Shown here one piece after another: positions 7,334 through 18,901 of a stretch of DNA of 64,000 bases. The stretch lies in assembly GCF_016756775.1 (NCBI RefSeq), contig NZ_JAERMU010000008.1, positions 62,001-126,000 of the forward strand, read 5' to 3'. The notes beneath the pieces were generated by a model that searched no databases, was not told the DNA's origin, and saw only the letters and a program-made list of their open reading frames with translations. Source of the stretch: Dryocola clanedunensis subsp. sulfonylureivorans. Lineage in GTDB: Bacteria > Pseudomonadota > Gammaproteobacteria > Enterobacterales > Enterobacteriaceae. Each line of letters starts with the position of its first letter. Position 1 is the stretch's first letter. The position numbers and the translations under genes were made by a program.

Positions 7334-8263
7334 TTAACTGCGAAGGTAATCGTAGATTTTCTGTGTATTTTCAAGCGAGCACAGGCGGGTGCCCTGATTG
7401 ATCGTCGCAGCGCTACCGGCCGCCACACCGAAGCGAACCATATCCAACAGCGACGCGCCTTCTGCCAGCTTCAGCGTCATGGCTCCCACCATGCTGTCAC
7501 CCGCGCCAACGGTGCTCTGACTTTTAATCGGCGGCGGTACAACCTGGACACATGCTGTGGCATCAACGCCCAGCGCACCTTGTGGGCCGAGGGAGACAAT
7601 CACGCGGTGCGCCTGCCCACTCTGGACAATTTCCTGCGCGGCCTGGCGGACATCGTCCGGCTGTGTTAAATCACGATTAACCAGCGCGCTTAGCTCTTTC
7701 TGGTTGGGCTTGACCAGCTCAATATTACCGATAGCCAGCGTTGCCTTCAGCGCCTCACCCGAGCTGTCCACAATGCAGCGAATACCTTTATGCTGCGCGG
7801 CTTTCACCAGCGAACAGAGTTTTGCGACTTCGATACCCGGTGGCAGGCTGCCGCTTATTACCAAAATGGAACCCGCTTCAATCATCAGCACTTTTTCTTC
7901 CAGGCGACGGAACTCATCGTCAGTAAGGGCTGCGCCGGGCATGACGAAACGATACTGCTCACCGGTGGATTCGGCGTGAACGTGGAGATTTTGACGGGTC
8001 CAGTCCCTTGATTCTACGGTGTCTGTTGCAACCTGTTCATCAAGCAGCAGGGCAGAGAGATGCTCACCGGTAGCACCGCCTGCCGGGAAGATAGCCGTGG
8101 CTTTTCCGCCAAGATGGGAGATTGCCCGTGCGACGTTAATCCCACCGCCCCCGGGTTCGAATACGGGGACGGTACATCGTAATTTACCTTCTGGATAAAT
8201 TTGCGGGGTAAGGGTGGCGCTGTCGAGAGAGGGTGCAAGAGTCAATGTATAGATGCGTGCCAT
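7334..8263 (-). CDS. pfkB: 6-phosphofructokinase II
   Basis: 309-residue ribokinase-family sugar kinase; E. coli Pfk-2 has the same length. It phosphorylates fructose-6-phosphate to fructose-1,6-bisphosphate in glycolysis and is the minor isozyme. Seen: the N-terminal signature GGGGINVARAISHLGG (about residues 38-53), a substrate loop SGSLPPGIEV, the KPNQKEL motif and the ATP/anion-hole signature VGAGDSMVGA near residue 255, with catalytic Asp. A strong ribosome site (AAAGGAGG) precedes the ATG. It is divergent from ydiY across 286 bp. Confidence 0.96.
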   Translation of the reverse strand: MARIYTLTLAPSLDSATLTPQIYPEGKLRCTVPVFEPGGGGINVARAISHLGGKATAIFPAGGATGEHLSALLLDEQVATDTVESRDWTRQNLHVHAESTGEQYRFVMPGAALTDDEFRRLEEKVLMIEAGSILVISGSLPPGIEVAKLCSLVKAAQHKGIRCIVDSSGEALKATLAIGNIELVKPNQKELSALVNRDLTQPDDVRQAAQEIVQSGQAHRVIVSLGPQGALGVDATACVQVVPPPIKSQSTVGAGDSMVGAMTLKLAEGASLLDMVRFGVAAGSAATINQGTRLCSLENTQKIYDYLRS

Positions 8264-8549
8264 GTGACCTCCTTTTTCATGAATGTAGAGCTTAGCACCA
8301 TTCCGGAGGGATCAATTTTAATTAATGTCATGATTTTTCAATGTATTGTCAAAAAGCAAGCTCTTGCTATCTATATGAAAATAAAGATGTTTTAAGAGGT
8401 CTCTTATTCAAAAAATGAAAGAAGAATTCATTGCTATGTTATTCGGGCTTTTTTATAATTTGTAACCTTTCTGTAGGGCATAAACGTTTGATCCCAACAG
8501 AAGATTCCGGAACCTTAGTGGTTTCTTTTTTTGTCGTACGGATTAATAA

Positions 8550-9308
8550 ATGAAGCTTGTTAAGACAGTACCGGCTGCAATCTTGCTGACCGGAAGTGCG
8601 CTTTTGAGTCACTTTGCAGTTGCAGATACCACCGTTTTCACTGTCATGGATGACCCCAGTACCGCGAAAAAACCTTTCGAAGGTAACCTTAACGCCGGTT
8701 ATCTTGCCCAATCCGGCAATACCCAAAGCTCTACGCTGACCGCCAATACCAATATGACCTGGTATAGCGATGCAATGGCATGGTCTATTTGGGGGAATGC
8801 TAATAATACCTCCGCGAATGACGAGCGCTCCTCTGAGACTTACGCAGCCGGTGGTCGTAGCCGTTACAATATGACGGATAGCGACTATCTCTTCGGCCAG
8901 GCAAGTTGGTTGACCGACAGGTACAACGGCTATCACGCACGTGATGTGCTCACCGCGGGTTATGGTCGGCAGTTCTACAGTGGCCCGGTACATTTCTTCC
9001 GTCTTGAATTCGGTCCGGGTGTGCGTTACGACGAATATACAGAAGGCGGCCATGAAACCCAGGCGCTGGGCTACGCGTCAGGCATTTATAACTGGCAGCT
9101 TACGGACAATGCGAAGTTTATTCAGGGTGTTTCCGTGTTGGGCAGCGAAGATACAACGGTTAACTCAGAAACCGGGCTGGAAGTCGCTATCAACGAACAT
9201 TTTGGCCTGAAGGTGGCTTACAACGTGACCTGGAACTCCAATCCACCGGATTCGGCTCCAGACCATACCGACCGAAAGACTGCTATTACTCTCGGCTATA
9301 AGATGTAA
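8550..9308 (+). CDS. ydiY: YdiY, DUF481 outer-membrane beta-barrel protein
   Basis: 252-residue exported protein, same length as E. coli YdiY, described there as acid-inducible. An N-terminal signal peptide ends at about residue 25 (SHFAVA-DTT). The remainder is a DUF481 barrel of alternating, aromatic-rich beta strands (LNAGYLAQSGNTQSSTLT, YLFGQASWLTDRYNGY, FRLEFGPGVRYDEY, FGLKVAYNVTW) ending in the aromatic/hydrophobic strand ITLGYKM. No enzyme motif. Followed directly by a strong terminator. Confidence 0.92.
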   Translation: MKLVKTVPAAILLTGSALLSHFAVADTTVFTVMDDPSTAKKPFEGNLNAGYLAQSGNTQSSTLTANTNMTWYSDAMAWSIWGNANNTSANDERSSETYAAGGRSRYNMTDSDYLFGQASWLTDRYNGYHARDVLTAGYGRQFYSGPVHFFRLEFGPGVRYDEYTEGGHETQALGYASGIYNWQLTDNAKFIQGVSVLGSEDTTVNSETGLEVAINEHFGLKVAYNVTWNSNPPDSAPDHTDRKTAITLGYKM

Positions 9309-9328
9309 TTGCCCCAGCCAGAGTGCAT

Positions 9329-9362
9329 AAAAAGCCACGGGTTAACGCCGGTGGCTTTTTTG
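9329..9362. terminator. Bidirectional terminator between ydiY and the first 84-aa gene
   Basis: AAAAAGCCAC / GTGGCTTTTTT hairpin with inner GG/CC pairs. A-run on one side and T-run on the other allow use from both strands. A weaker, related hairpin follows the second 84-aa gene. Confidence 0.85.
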
Positions 9363-9368
9363 TTTCTG

Positions 9369-9623
9369 TTATCTGTGGAAAATCCAGGCTTTGCCTACGC
9401 CGCCGGTATCCGACATTAAATCCTCGCAGTGGCAAATATGCAGGCGTATAACCTCCAGCAGGTCTAAAAAGTCCTGCTGCCGGGTATCGGCAGCCTTAGT
9501 CATGACGATAACATCCATCTGAGGATCTTCCTGCGAGAGGGTGATATCCATTTTTAAGACTGACATCAGTCCTTTGTACCTGTCATAAAGTCCTTTCGGA
9601 ACAATAAACGATATGTCGGCCAT
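9369..9623 (-). CDS. Uncharacterised 84-aa protein, paralogue A
   Basis: Not recognised. An 84-residue soluble acidic protein with a very strong ribosome site (AAAGGAGG) before the ATG. It shares about half its residues with the protein at 9843-10097: the same start MAD..FI.PKG.Y, core LKMDI..SQ.DP..D, DFLDL.E..RL.IC, and the same end GG.GK.WIFH. Two conserved Cys/His positions (IC..C / IFH) are present in the C-terminal third. No signal peptide or membrane helix. The conserved length and ends show that both copies are under selection as proteins. Confidence 0.75.
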   Translation of the reverse strand: MADISFIVPKGLYDRYKGLMSVLKMDITLSQEDPQMDVIVMTKAADTRQQDFLDLLEVIRLHICHCEDLMSDTGGVGKAWIFHR

Positions 9624-9805
9624 AAGACCTCCTTTATATGGGGGGATAGATTTATCGGTTGCCCCATACAGAACTTTAGTGCAAATCTACCACTGCCCGA
9701 TGCCGGCTAGCTGGATAAGGTTATTTTCGAGTGCAAAAACAAATTACTAAACCATTTCCGCCGTGGCTGCAAAACATCCCAGGCCCTGGGGAAGTCGACA
9801 GAGAA

Positions 9806-9842
9806 AAGCCATCGGACTTACCCCGGTGGTGCTTTGCTTGTG
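9806..9842 (-). terminator. Probable terminator after paralogue B
   Basis: On the minus strand CACCACCGG-GGTAAGT-CCGATGGCTTTT forms an imperfect hairpin followed by TTTTC. It is recognisably derived from the same ancestor as the terminator at 9329-9362, so gene and terminator were duplicated as one unit. Confidence 0.5.
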
Positions 9843-10097
9843 TTACTTGTGAAAAATCCACACTTTTCCCGCGCCACCAGCCTCGGTGGTTAAGCCTTCT
9901 GCACGGCAAATAAACAGGCGCATAGCCTCTACTAAATCGAGAAAATCCTTTACGTCACCCCCCTTTACGCATGACATTTCATGAATGTCCACCGACGGGT
10001 CATCCTGAGAAACTGCGATGTCCATCTTTAGCAATGGGATGATTGCTTTGTATTTACCATAAATTCCTTTCGGAAGAATAAACGTTGCGTCGGCCAT
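9843..10097 (-). CDS. Uncharacterised 84-aa protein, paralogue B
   Basis: Not recognised. Tandem paralogue of 9369-9623, of identical length (84 residues) with about 50 percent identity. The ribosome site AAGGATG precedes the ATG. Sequence highlights: MADATFILPKG, LLKMDIAVSQDDPSVDI, DFLDLVEAMRLFIC, GGAGKVWIFHK. The Cys of LFIC is kept while the second Cys of paralogue A (HCED) is Ala (RAEG). The two genes are transcribed in the same direction, each with its own terminator, so they form two single-gene units rather than an operon. Confidence 0.75.
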   Translation of the reverse strand: MADATFILPKGIYGKYKAIIPLLKMDIAVSQDDPSVDIHEMSCVKGGDVKDFLDLVEAMRLFICRAEGLTTEAGGAGKVWIFHK

Positions 10098-10299
10098 AAA
10101 ACATCCTTTTTAAGGGGAAAGATTATTCATCGGCTGTGGTCAATTTAACTTTAGCGTTTATTGCCGGGTAAAATCATCTGTTAGTAATATCCAGAGACAC
10201 TGCAACGCTCGCGATTGACATTAATACCTTCAGATGAATACAGCGTCAGGCTACTCACTCATTTATACTCGTCTTGTTTTAAAAAATATTGAATTGTCT

Positions 10300-10443
10300 T
10301 TTTGATGTTATGCGATTTCACTTAGTGAAATGCCATGATAGGGTTTTATTGCTACGGGATAACCTGCGAAGGGGGAGTCCCGTCGGTGACATGAACTTTG
10401 AGATGTTTTTTCGCCGCCTCTGTGTCTTTGGCGGTTTTTTTTT
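10300..10443 (+). ncRNA. Candidate small RNA ending in an orphan intrinsic terminator
   Basis: CCGCC-(11 nt)-GGCGG followed by nine T residues (10414-10443) is a good intrinsic terminator with no gene before it on this strand. Upstream are a stem ATTTCACT/AGTGAAAT near 10317 and an interrupted stem ACGGGA/TCCCGT at about 10353-10382. An ORF of 83 codons runs through the terminator itself and is therefore unlikely. The 5' end is a guess; no clear promoter was found. Confidence 0.35.
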
Positions 10444-10690
10444 GTCCTTACCAGACCAAAAAATAACTATCCTCACTGACCCTATCCCAAAAGATCTACC
10501 AACCGGTGGTCTTCTTATTTGTGCTAAATCAATGGGTTGACTCAAACGCCTGACGCTCGTCAACAGACAACGATACAGAAGCTAAATGACGGGGATTCCA
10601 GGTATCAATACTTGCACCAGAGGGGCTTTGAATAAGGCCTTTCGTCAGAATCACGATAAATCCTAATGTCACCGCGCTGTGGTTTTTTCT

Positions 10691-10719
10691 TTGATATGGA
10701 TCAATAAAAGTGGTTTAAT
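10691..10719 (+). promoter_or_regulatory. Predicted sigma-70 promoter for the 63-aa gene
   Basis: TTGATA, 17-base spacer, TTTAAT. The -10 ends 40 bases before the ATG at 10760. Confidence 0.5.
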
Positions 10720-10759
10720 TTCTGTGATTGTTAAGAAAATGTGACGAAGGTTGATGAAT

Positions 10760-10951
10760 ATGGCTAGCAAGTACTATTGGATTGAGCATAAGGGGAGCAA
10801 GGAAATCGCGATGTTTTTACCTGAAGTTGTCGAGGATTTGACAACAGGTGAGTCTGTTTTTGGTATGTGGAGGCTGACATCCAATCCGGATGAGGTCTTA
10901 TTCATTAATGAAATTCAAGTTCTGTCAGGTCCGTTGATCCCCCCGAACTGA
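10760..10951 (+). CDS. Uncharacterised 63-aa protein
   Basis: Not recognised. The ATG at 10760 is placed nine bases after GAAGG; two upstream in-frame starts (TTG 10751, ATG 10754) are worse placed. The product begins MASKYYWIEHKG and ends GPLIPPN. It is soluble and acidic with three Trp/Tyr residues at the start and a beta-rich pattern (IAMFLPEVVEDL, SVFGMWRLTS, VLFINEIQVL). It has a plausible promoter upstream and a good terminator 20 bases after the stop, so it looks like a complete single-gene transcription unit. Confidence 0.6.
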   Translation: MASKYYWIEHKGSKEIAMFLPEVVEDLTTGESVFGMWRLTSNPDEVLFINEIQVLSGPLIPPN

Positions 10952-10978
10952 TCGCTTGCTATAATTAACACCCTGGTA

Positions 10979-11005
10979 AACCTCGCTCCGGCGGGGTTTT
11001 TCATT
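10979..11005 (+). terminator. Intrinsic terminator after the 63-aa gene
   Basis: AAACCTCGC-TCCG-GCGGGGTTTTT hairpin followed by T residues, 28 bases past the stop at 10951. Confidence 0.8.
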
Positions 11006-11160
11006 TTTACGAATATAAACATTTAATAAGCTTCCCTTAAGGAAGGTAGAATCGGGTGCCTGCCTGAGTACACAGGCGATCTGCCGACATCAGCATTGAA
11101 ATATTCAGCTAAACGTCTGGTTTTCATCAATCAGATAATGTGGGAGAGAGATTACGGACT

Positions 11161-11268
11161 ATGAAACCGAATACAGGCTACGCCAGTTATAAACGGGTCA
11201 AATGCCATCAAATGGAGGCGGTCCTGGCTTGCGTTAAAAAACGGCTTCAGCAGCAAAATACTAAATAA
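11161..11268 (+). CDS. Possible 35-aa small protein
   Basis: Open frame ATG to TAA encoding a strongly basic peptide (MKPNTGYASYKRVKCH ... KKRLQQQNTK) with two Cys residues. GGGAGAG lies 14-20 bases upstream, further than ideal. A strong terminator 110 bases downstream could end its message. Not recognised; it is not the E. coli YniD peptide of similar length at this locus. It may be chance. Confidence 0.3.
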   Translation: MKPNTGYASYKRVKCHQMEAVLACVKKRLQQQNTK

Positions 11269-11376
11269 CCAATTAAATGAAATGCAGTTTTTTAATAAAA
11301 AACATCATGATAAGGTCTGTCGTGTTGATGATATGCTAGGGATGGCTTTAAAAAAGAAGTACATCGTAACTTTGTC

Positions 11377-11410
11377 ACCCGCCGTTACTTATCGCCGGCG
11401 GGTTTTTTTT
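11377..11410 (+). terminator. Strong intrinsic terminator upstream of thrS
   Basis: ACCCGCCG / CGGCGGGT 8-bp stem, 11-base loop, eight T residues. It ends transcription of something upstream (35-aa ORF or a small RNA) before the thrS promoter. Confidence 0.85.
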
Positions 11411-11599
11411 GTCAAATGTTGCTGAAATGGCGGGGCAGGCGTCAAGTATTTGCAGTGGGTACATCCTGTTGCCATCAAGTTCTGCCTTTATCCCTCATTC
11501 AATGACGTGTACTATTGCCGGGTCTAATTGGCAGGCGGATGCGGGTACATTAGCGTTTCGTAAACCCAGATGTACACAGTTTGCAGAGTGAAGCATTCA

Positions 11600-11686
11600 A
11601 CTCATCCCAACCTTCTGATTTATCTAAACTAAATGAAATTGTATGTGATCTTACGTGCGGGTCACCACTGCAAATAAGGACTTATC
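11600..11686 (+). promoter_or_regulatory. thrS leader with anticodon-like translational operator
   Basis: Established for E. coli: ThrRS binds a tRNA-Thr anticodon mimic upstream of thrS and blocks its own translation. The same hairpin is present here: stem GTGATCT (11645-11651) / GGGTCAC (11659-11665) closing the loop TACGTGC, in which CGT imitates the threonine anticodon. The ribosome site ATAAGGA follows at once, 8 bases before the ATG at 11687. Confidence 0.85.
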
Positions 11687-13615
11687 ATGCCTGTTATTAC
11701 TCTTCCTGATGGCAGCCAACGCCATTACGACCACGCTGTTAGCCCACTGGATGTTGCTCTTGATATCGGTCCTGGTCTCGCCAAAGCCTGTATCGCAGGC
11801 CGCGTAGACGGTGAGCTGGTAGATGCATCCGATGCGATCGAACACGATGCCAAACTGGCTATCATCACCGTAAAAGATGAAGCCGGTCTGGAAATCCTTC
11901 GTCACTCCTGTGCCCACCTGCTGGGTCATGCTATCAAGCAGCTGTGGCCAAATACCAAAATGGCGATCGGCCCGGTTATCGACAACGGCTTCTACTATGA
12001 CGTTGATCTTGACCACACCCTGACCCAGGAAGATCTTGAGCTGCTCGAAAAGCGTATGCATGAGCTGGCTGAGAAAGATTACGATGTTATTAAGAAGAAA
12101 GTGAGCTGGCACGAAGCACGCGAAACTTTCGTCAACCGTGGCGAAAGCTACAAGGTTGCCATTCTTGATGAAAACATCAGCCATGATGACCAGCCTGGTC
12201 TGTATCATCATGAAGAATACGTTGATATGTGCCGTGGCCCGCACGTCCCGAACATGCGTTTCTGCCATCATTTCAAGCTGCAGAAAACCGCGGGTGCTTA
12301 CTGGCGTGGCGACAGCAACAATAAAATGCTGCAGCGTATCTACGGCACCGCATGGGCAGATAAAAAGCAGCTCAATGCCTACCTGCAACGTCTGGAAGAA
12401 GCGTCCAAGCGCGACCACCGTAAAATTGGCAAGCAGCTCGACCTGTATCATATGCAGGAAGAAGCGCCAGGTATGGTGTTCTGGCACAATGACGGTTGGA
12501 CTATCTTCCGTGAACTGGAAGTCTTTGTACGCTCCAAGCTCAAAGAGTACCAGTATCAGGAAGTGAAAGGGCCGTTCATGATGGACCGTGTGCTGTGGGA
12601 AAAAACCGGCCACTGGGACAACTATAAAGATGCGATGTTTACCACCTCTTCTGAGAACCGTGAATACTGCATCAAACCAATGAACTGTCCGGGGCACGTA
12701 CAGATTTTCAACCAGGGTCTGAAGTCCTACCGCGATCTGCCATTGCGTATGGCTGAGTTTGGTAGCTGTCACCGTAACGAACCATCAGGTGCGCTTCATG
12801 GTTTGATGCGCGTACGTGGTTTTACCCAAGATGATGCGCACGTTTTCTGTACAGAAGACCAGGTTCGTGATGAAGTGAACAGCTGTATTCGCATGGTTTA
12901 TGACATGTACAGCACCTTCGGTTTTGAAAAAATCGTCGTAAAACTGTCCACTCGTCCAGAAAAACGCATCGGTACCGACGAAATGTGGGATCGTGCGGAA
13001 GCTGACCTTGCGGTTGCGCTGCAGGAGAACGAAATCCCGTTTGATTACCAACCGGGTGAGGGCGCATTCTACGGTCCGAAGATTGAATTTACCCTGTATG
13101 ACTGCCTCGATCGCGCATGGCAGTGCGGTACAGTCCAGTTGGACTTCTCCCTGCCTACGCGTCTAAATGCGTCGTACATCGGCGAAAATAACGAGAAACT
13201 GGTGCCGGTTATGATTCACCGTGCCATTCTCGGATCCATGGAAAGGTTTATCGGTATCCTCACCGAAGAGTTCGCTGGGTTCTTCCCAACCTGGCTTGCT
13301 CCGGTCCAGGCAGTGGTCATGAATATCACTGATGGACAGTCTGAATACGTTAACGAATTGACCCGTAAACTACAAAATGCTGGCATTCGCGTAAAAGCAG
13401 ACTTGAGAAATGAGAAGATAGGCTTTAAAATCCGTGAACACACGTTGCGTCGTGTCCCTTATATGTTGGTTTGTGGCGACAAAGAGGTCGAAGCAGGCAA
13501 AGTTGCCGTTCGTACTCGTCGTGGCAAAGATTTGGGTAGCATGGACGTAAACGAATTGATTGAAAAGCTGCAGCAAGAGATCCGCAGCCGCAATCTAAAT
13601 CAACTGGAGGAATAA
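11687..13615 (+). CDS. thrS: Threonyl-tRNA synthetase
   Basis: Class II synthetase of 642 residues, same length as E. coli ThrRS. It charges tRNA-Thr and edits mis-charged Ser. Domains in order: TGS-like N1 (1-61), editing domain N2 (about 62-224, with the HxxxH motif [10 protein letters not shown]), catalytic core (about 243-535) and anticodon-binding domain (536-642). Motif 1 to 3 signatures are visible, including [10 protein letters not shown] with the zinc-binding Cys, and [13 protein letters not shown]. The leader operator gives translational autoregulation. Three bases separate its stop from the AUU start of infC. Confidence 0.98.
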   Translation: MPVITLPDGSQRHYDHAVSPLDVALDIGPGLAKACIAGRVDGELVDASDAIEHDAKLAIITVKDEAGLEILRHSCAHLLGHAIKQLWPNTKMAIGPVIDNGFYYDVDLDHTLTQEDLELLEKRMHELAEKDYDVIKKKVSWHEARETFVNRGESYKVAILDENISHDDQPGLYHHEEYVDMCRGPHVPNMRFCHHFKLQKTAGAYWRGDSNNKMLQRIYGTAWADKKQLNAYLQRLEEASKRDHRKIGKQLDLYHMQEEAPGMVFWHNDGWTIFRELEVFVRSKLKEYQYQEVKGPFMMDRVLWEKTGHWDNYKDAMFTTSSENREYCIKPMNCPGHVQIFNQGLKSYRDLPLRMAEFGSCHRNEPSGALHGLMRVRGFTQDDAHVFCTEDQVRDEVNSCIRMVYDMYSTFGFEKIVVKLSTRPEKRIGTDEMWDRAEADLAVALQENEIPFDYQPGEGAFYGPKIEFTLYDCLDRAWQCGTVQLDFSLPTRLNASYIGENNEKLVPVMIHRAILGSMERFIGILTEEFAGFFPTWLAPVQAVVMNITDGQSEYVNELTRKLQNAGIRVKADLRNEKIGFKIREHTLRRVPYMLVCGDKEVEAGKVAVRTRRGKDLGSMDVNELIEKLQQEIRSRNLNQLEE

Positions 13616-14161
<546 letters not shown>

Positions 14162-14231
14162 GGCACACAAGTAACAGTTCCGGTGGGGCTCGCCTCGCCG
14201 GATTTGTTCGCCTTCTGGTTCGTTTAATTAA

Positions 14232-14453
<222 letters not shown>

Positions 14454-14481
14454 GCAACTTTTTAATTTTTTCAGAATATAG

Positions 14482-14853
<372 letters not shown>

Positions 14854-14863
14854 GCCAGTTATC

Positions 14864-14890
14864 AGAGGGAGCTTGTCTCCCTCTCTTAAT
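14864..14890 (+). terminator. Terminator after rplT
   Basis: AGAGGGAG-CTTGT-CTCCCTCT perfect stem followed by CTTAATTT; the T-run is short, so read-through toward pheM is possible. Confidence 0.65.
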
Positions 14891-14975
14891 TTCTAACACA
14901 ATCATTTTATTGACATTTCAGGTGTGAGGCTTTTCAATACACCGAACGAAATCGTTAATTAAGGTAACTGCAAGC

Positions 14976-15020
14976 ATGAATGCTGCTATTTTCCGTTTCT
15001 TTTTTTACTTTAGCGCCTGA
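14976..15020 (+). CDS. pheM: Phe leader peptide PheM
   Basis: 14-residue peptide MNAAIFRFFFYFSA with five Phe codons, four of them within residues 8-12 (FFFYF). In E. coli the residue 14 is Thr, otherwise identical. Ribosome stalling at the Phe codons during shortage of charged tRNA-Phe relieves the attenuator at 15066-15094 and raises pheST-ihfA transcription. Too short for routine gene calling. AAGGTAACTG upstream serves as ribosome site. Confidence 0.95.
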   Translation: MNAAIFRFFFYFSA

Positions 15021-15065
15021 CTCAGGGGGCTTTGCGCGTAAGAGAAGAAACGAAAAACAGCGCTG

Positions 15066-16137
<1,072 letters not shown>

Positions 16138-16151
16138 GGGCGGGATAGCCA

Positions 16152-18539
16152 ATGAAATTCAGTGAACTCTGGTTACGCGAATGGGTAAACCCAGCCAACA
16201 GCAGCGAAGCGCTTTCCGATCAAATCACCATGGCAGGCCTGGAAGTTGACGGCGTTGACGCCGTTGCTGGCGCATTCCACGGTGTGGTTGTGGGTGAAGT
16301 CGTTGAGTGCGGTCAGCATCCTAACGCTGACAAACTGCGCGTCACAAAAGTTAACGTAGGTGGAGACCGCCTGCTGGACATCGTCTGCGGCGCACCGAAC
16401 TGCCGTCAGGGGCTGAAGGTTGCGGTTGCCACCGTCGGCGCTGTGCTGCCGGGCGATTTTAAAATCAAAGCGGCCAAGCTTCGCGGTGAACCGTCTGAGG
16501 GCATGCTGTGCTCTTTCTCCGAGCTGGGTATTTCCGACGACCATAACGGCATTATTGAGCTGCCTGCAGATGCGCCAGTCGGCACCGATATCCGCGAATT
16601 CCTGAAGCTTAACGACAACACCATTGAAATCAGCGTTACGCCAAACCGTGCGGACTGCCTGGGTATCATCGGCGTTGCGCGTGACGTTGCCGTGCTGAAC
16701 AAGCTGCCGCTGGTAGAGCCGGAGATGGCACCGGTGGCTGCGACAATCAGCGATACTATCGCGATTAAAGTGGATGCACCTGAGGCGTGTCCGCGCTATC
16801 TGGGCCGCGTAGTTAAAGGCATCAACGTTAAAGCACCTACACCGCTATGGATGAAAGAAAAGCTGCGCCGCTGCGGCATTCGCTCCATCGACGCAGTGGT
16901 TGACGTGACCAACTACGTCCTGCTGGAGCTTGGTCAGCCAATGCACGCTTTTGACCTGGATTGCATCGACGGCGGTATCGTGGTTCGCATGGCGGAAGAG
17001 GGCGAAACCCTGACCCTGCTCGACGGCAACGAAGCAAAACTGAAAGCGGACACGCTGGTCATTGCCGACCATAACAAAGCGCTGGCCATGGGCGGTATCT
17101 TCGGCGGCGAACATTCTGGCGTGAACGATGAAACCCAGAACGTCCTGCTGGAGTGCGCCTTCTTCAGTCCGCTGTCCATCACCGGGCGTGCGCGTCGTCA
17201 TGGTTTACACACCGATGCTTCTCACCGTTACGAACGTGGTGTTGACTCTGCGCTGCAGTATAAAGCAATGGAACGTGCAACCCGCCTGCTGATCGACCTG
17301 TGCGGTGGCGAAACTGGCCCGGTTATCGACGTCACCAGCGAAGCGCATCTGCCAAAAGCGGCAACTATCACGCTACGCCGCAGTAAACTGGATCGCCTGA
17401 TTGGCCATCACATCGATGACGCGCAGGTAAGCGACATTCTGCGCCGTCTGGGCTGTGAAGTGACCGAAGGCCAGGATCAATGGACCGCCGTGGCGCCAGG
17501 CTGGCGTTTCGACATGCAGATTGAAGAAGATCTGGTGGAAGAAGTGGCCCGCGTCTATGGTTATAACAATATCCCGGACGAGCCGGTGCAGGCTGGTCTG
17601 ATCATGGGCAGCCACCGTGAAGCGGATCTCTCCCTGAAGCGCGTGAAAACCATGCTGGTGGACAAAGGCTATCAGGAAGTGATCACCTATAGCTTCGTGG
17701 ATCCCAAAATTCAGCAGCTGCTGCATCCGGGTGAAGAGAACCTGATCCTGCCAAGCCCAATCTCCAGCGAGATGTCGGCGATGCGTCTTTCTCTGCTGAC
17801 CGGTTTGCTCAATACGGTTGTTTACAACCAGAACCGCCAGCAGAGCCGCGCGCGTATCTTCGAATCAGGCCTGCGCTTTGTTCCTGATACGCAGGCAGAC
17901 CTTGGCATCCGCCAGGATCTTATGCTGGCAGGGGCCCTCTGCGGCAACCGCTATGAAGAACACTGGGATCTGGCGCGCAATACCGTCGACTTCTATGATT
18001 TGAAGGGCGATCTGGAGTCTATTCTTGATCTGACGGGCAAGCTTTCTGATATCGAATTCAGGGTGGCGAGCAACCCGGCCTTGCATCCAGGCCAAAGTGC
18101 AGCCATTTATTTATTGGGCGAATACGTTGGTTTCATTGGTGTTGTCCATCCGGAGCTGGAGCGTAAGCTTTCCCTCAACGGCCGTACGCTGGTCTTTGAA
18201 CTGCTGTGGAACAAGGTCGCAGACCGCGTGGTGCCTGACGCGCAGGAAATTTCTCGCTTCCCGGCGAACCGTCGCGACATCGCTGTGGTGGTCGCTGAAA
18301 ACGTTCCCGCAGCAGATATTTTGGTCGAGTGTAAGAAAGTTGGCGCAAATCAGGTAGTTGGCGTAAACTTGTTTGATGTGTACCGTGGCAAAGGCGTAGC
18401 CGAAGGTTATAAGAGCCTCGCCATCAGCCTTATCCTTCAGGATACCGGCCGTACACTCGAAGAAGAGGAGATTGCCGCTACCGTTGCAAAATGCGTAGAG
18501 GCATTAAAAGAGCGATTCCAGGCATCATTGAGGGATTGA
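16152..18539 (+). CDS. pheT: Phenylalanyl-tRNA synthetase beta subunit
   Basis: 795 residues, family length. Domains in order: B1/B5-type and tRNA-binding OB domain (about 40-150), B3/B4 editing domain (about 200-400) that hydrolyses Tyr-tRNA-Phe, B5 (about 400-475), the catalytic-like B6/B7 (about 480-690) and the C-terminal anticodon-binding FDX-ACB domain (about 700-795). The OB domain shows [15 protein letters not shown]. It ends four bases before the ihfA start, so the two are translationally close, as in E. coli. Confidence 0.98.
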
Positions 18540-18543
18540 ACGT

Positions 18544-18843
18544 ATGGCGCTTACAAAAGCTGAAATGTCAGAATATCTGTTTGATAAGCTTGGGCTTAGC
18601 AAACGAGACGCTAAAGAGCTGGTAGAGCTGTTTTTTGAAGAGATCCGTCGCGCTCTGGAAAACGGTGAGCAGGTTAAACTATCAGGTTTTGGCAATTTTG
18701 ACTTACGCGATAAAAACCAACGTCCCGGGCGTAACCCGAAGACTGGTGAAGATATTCCTATCACGGCCCGCCGTGTGGTGACATTCCGACCTGGTCAGAA
18801 GTTGAAGAGTCGGGTTGAAAACGCGTCGCCGAAAGACGAGTAA
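18544..18843 (+). CDS. ihfA: Integration host factor alpha subunit
   Basis: 99-residue HU-family DNA-bending protein; pairs with IhfB. Starts [18 protein letters not shown]. The beta-arm carries the intercalating Pro in [14 protein letters not shown]. It is the last gene of the pheM-pheS-pheT-ihfA operon and has a strong terminator 13 bases after the stop. Confidence 0.98.
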
Positions 18844-18855
18844 CCTGAGTTAACC

Positions 18856-18882
18856 AAAAAGGCCGCATTAGCGGCCTTTTTC
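18856..18882. terminator. Terminator after ihfA, usable from both strands
   Basis: AAAAAGGCCGC-ATTA-GCGGCCTTTTT. The A-run and T-run on both sides also allow it to serve fosA on the minus strand. Confidence 0.9.
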
Positions 18883-18901
18883 TTTGGTTCCGAGGGAGAA
18901 G

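Larger units (their letters stand above)
10098..10759. other. Accessory intergenic region of about 660 bp
   Basis: No convincing protein gene. It contains a possible small-RNA unit ending in the orphan terminator at 10412-10443 and the promoter at 10691-10719 for the next small gene. Base composition is visibly more AT-rich than the flanking housekeeping genes. Confidence 0.6.
10952..11686. other. Region of about 735 bp between the 63-aa gene and thrS
   Basis: Holds the terminator of the 63-aa gene, a possible 35-aa ORF, a strong orphan terminator at 11377-11410 and, at its right end, the thrS leader and operator. The stretch 11411-11590 shows nothing else that I can support. Confidence 0.6.

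Noticed and set aside
10289-10540. 83-codon ORF in the pre-thrS region
   Set aside because: It reads through an intrinsic terminator and encodes a run of Phe from the T-tract; no ribosome site.
11409-11591. 60-codon ORF upstream of thrS
   Set aside because: Starts inside the T-run of a terminator and ends in the thrS leader; no ribosome site.
11651-12772. 373-codon open frame opposite thrS
   Set aside because: Shadow of thrS; would also start or end in the thrS leader without signals.
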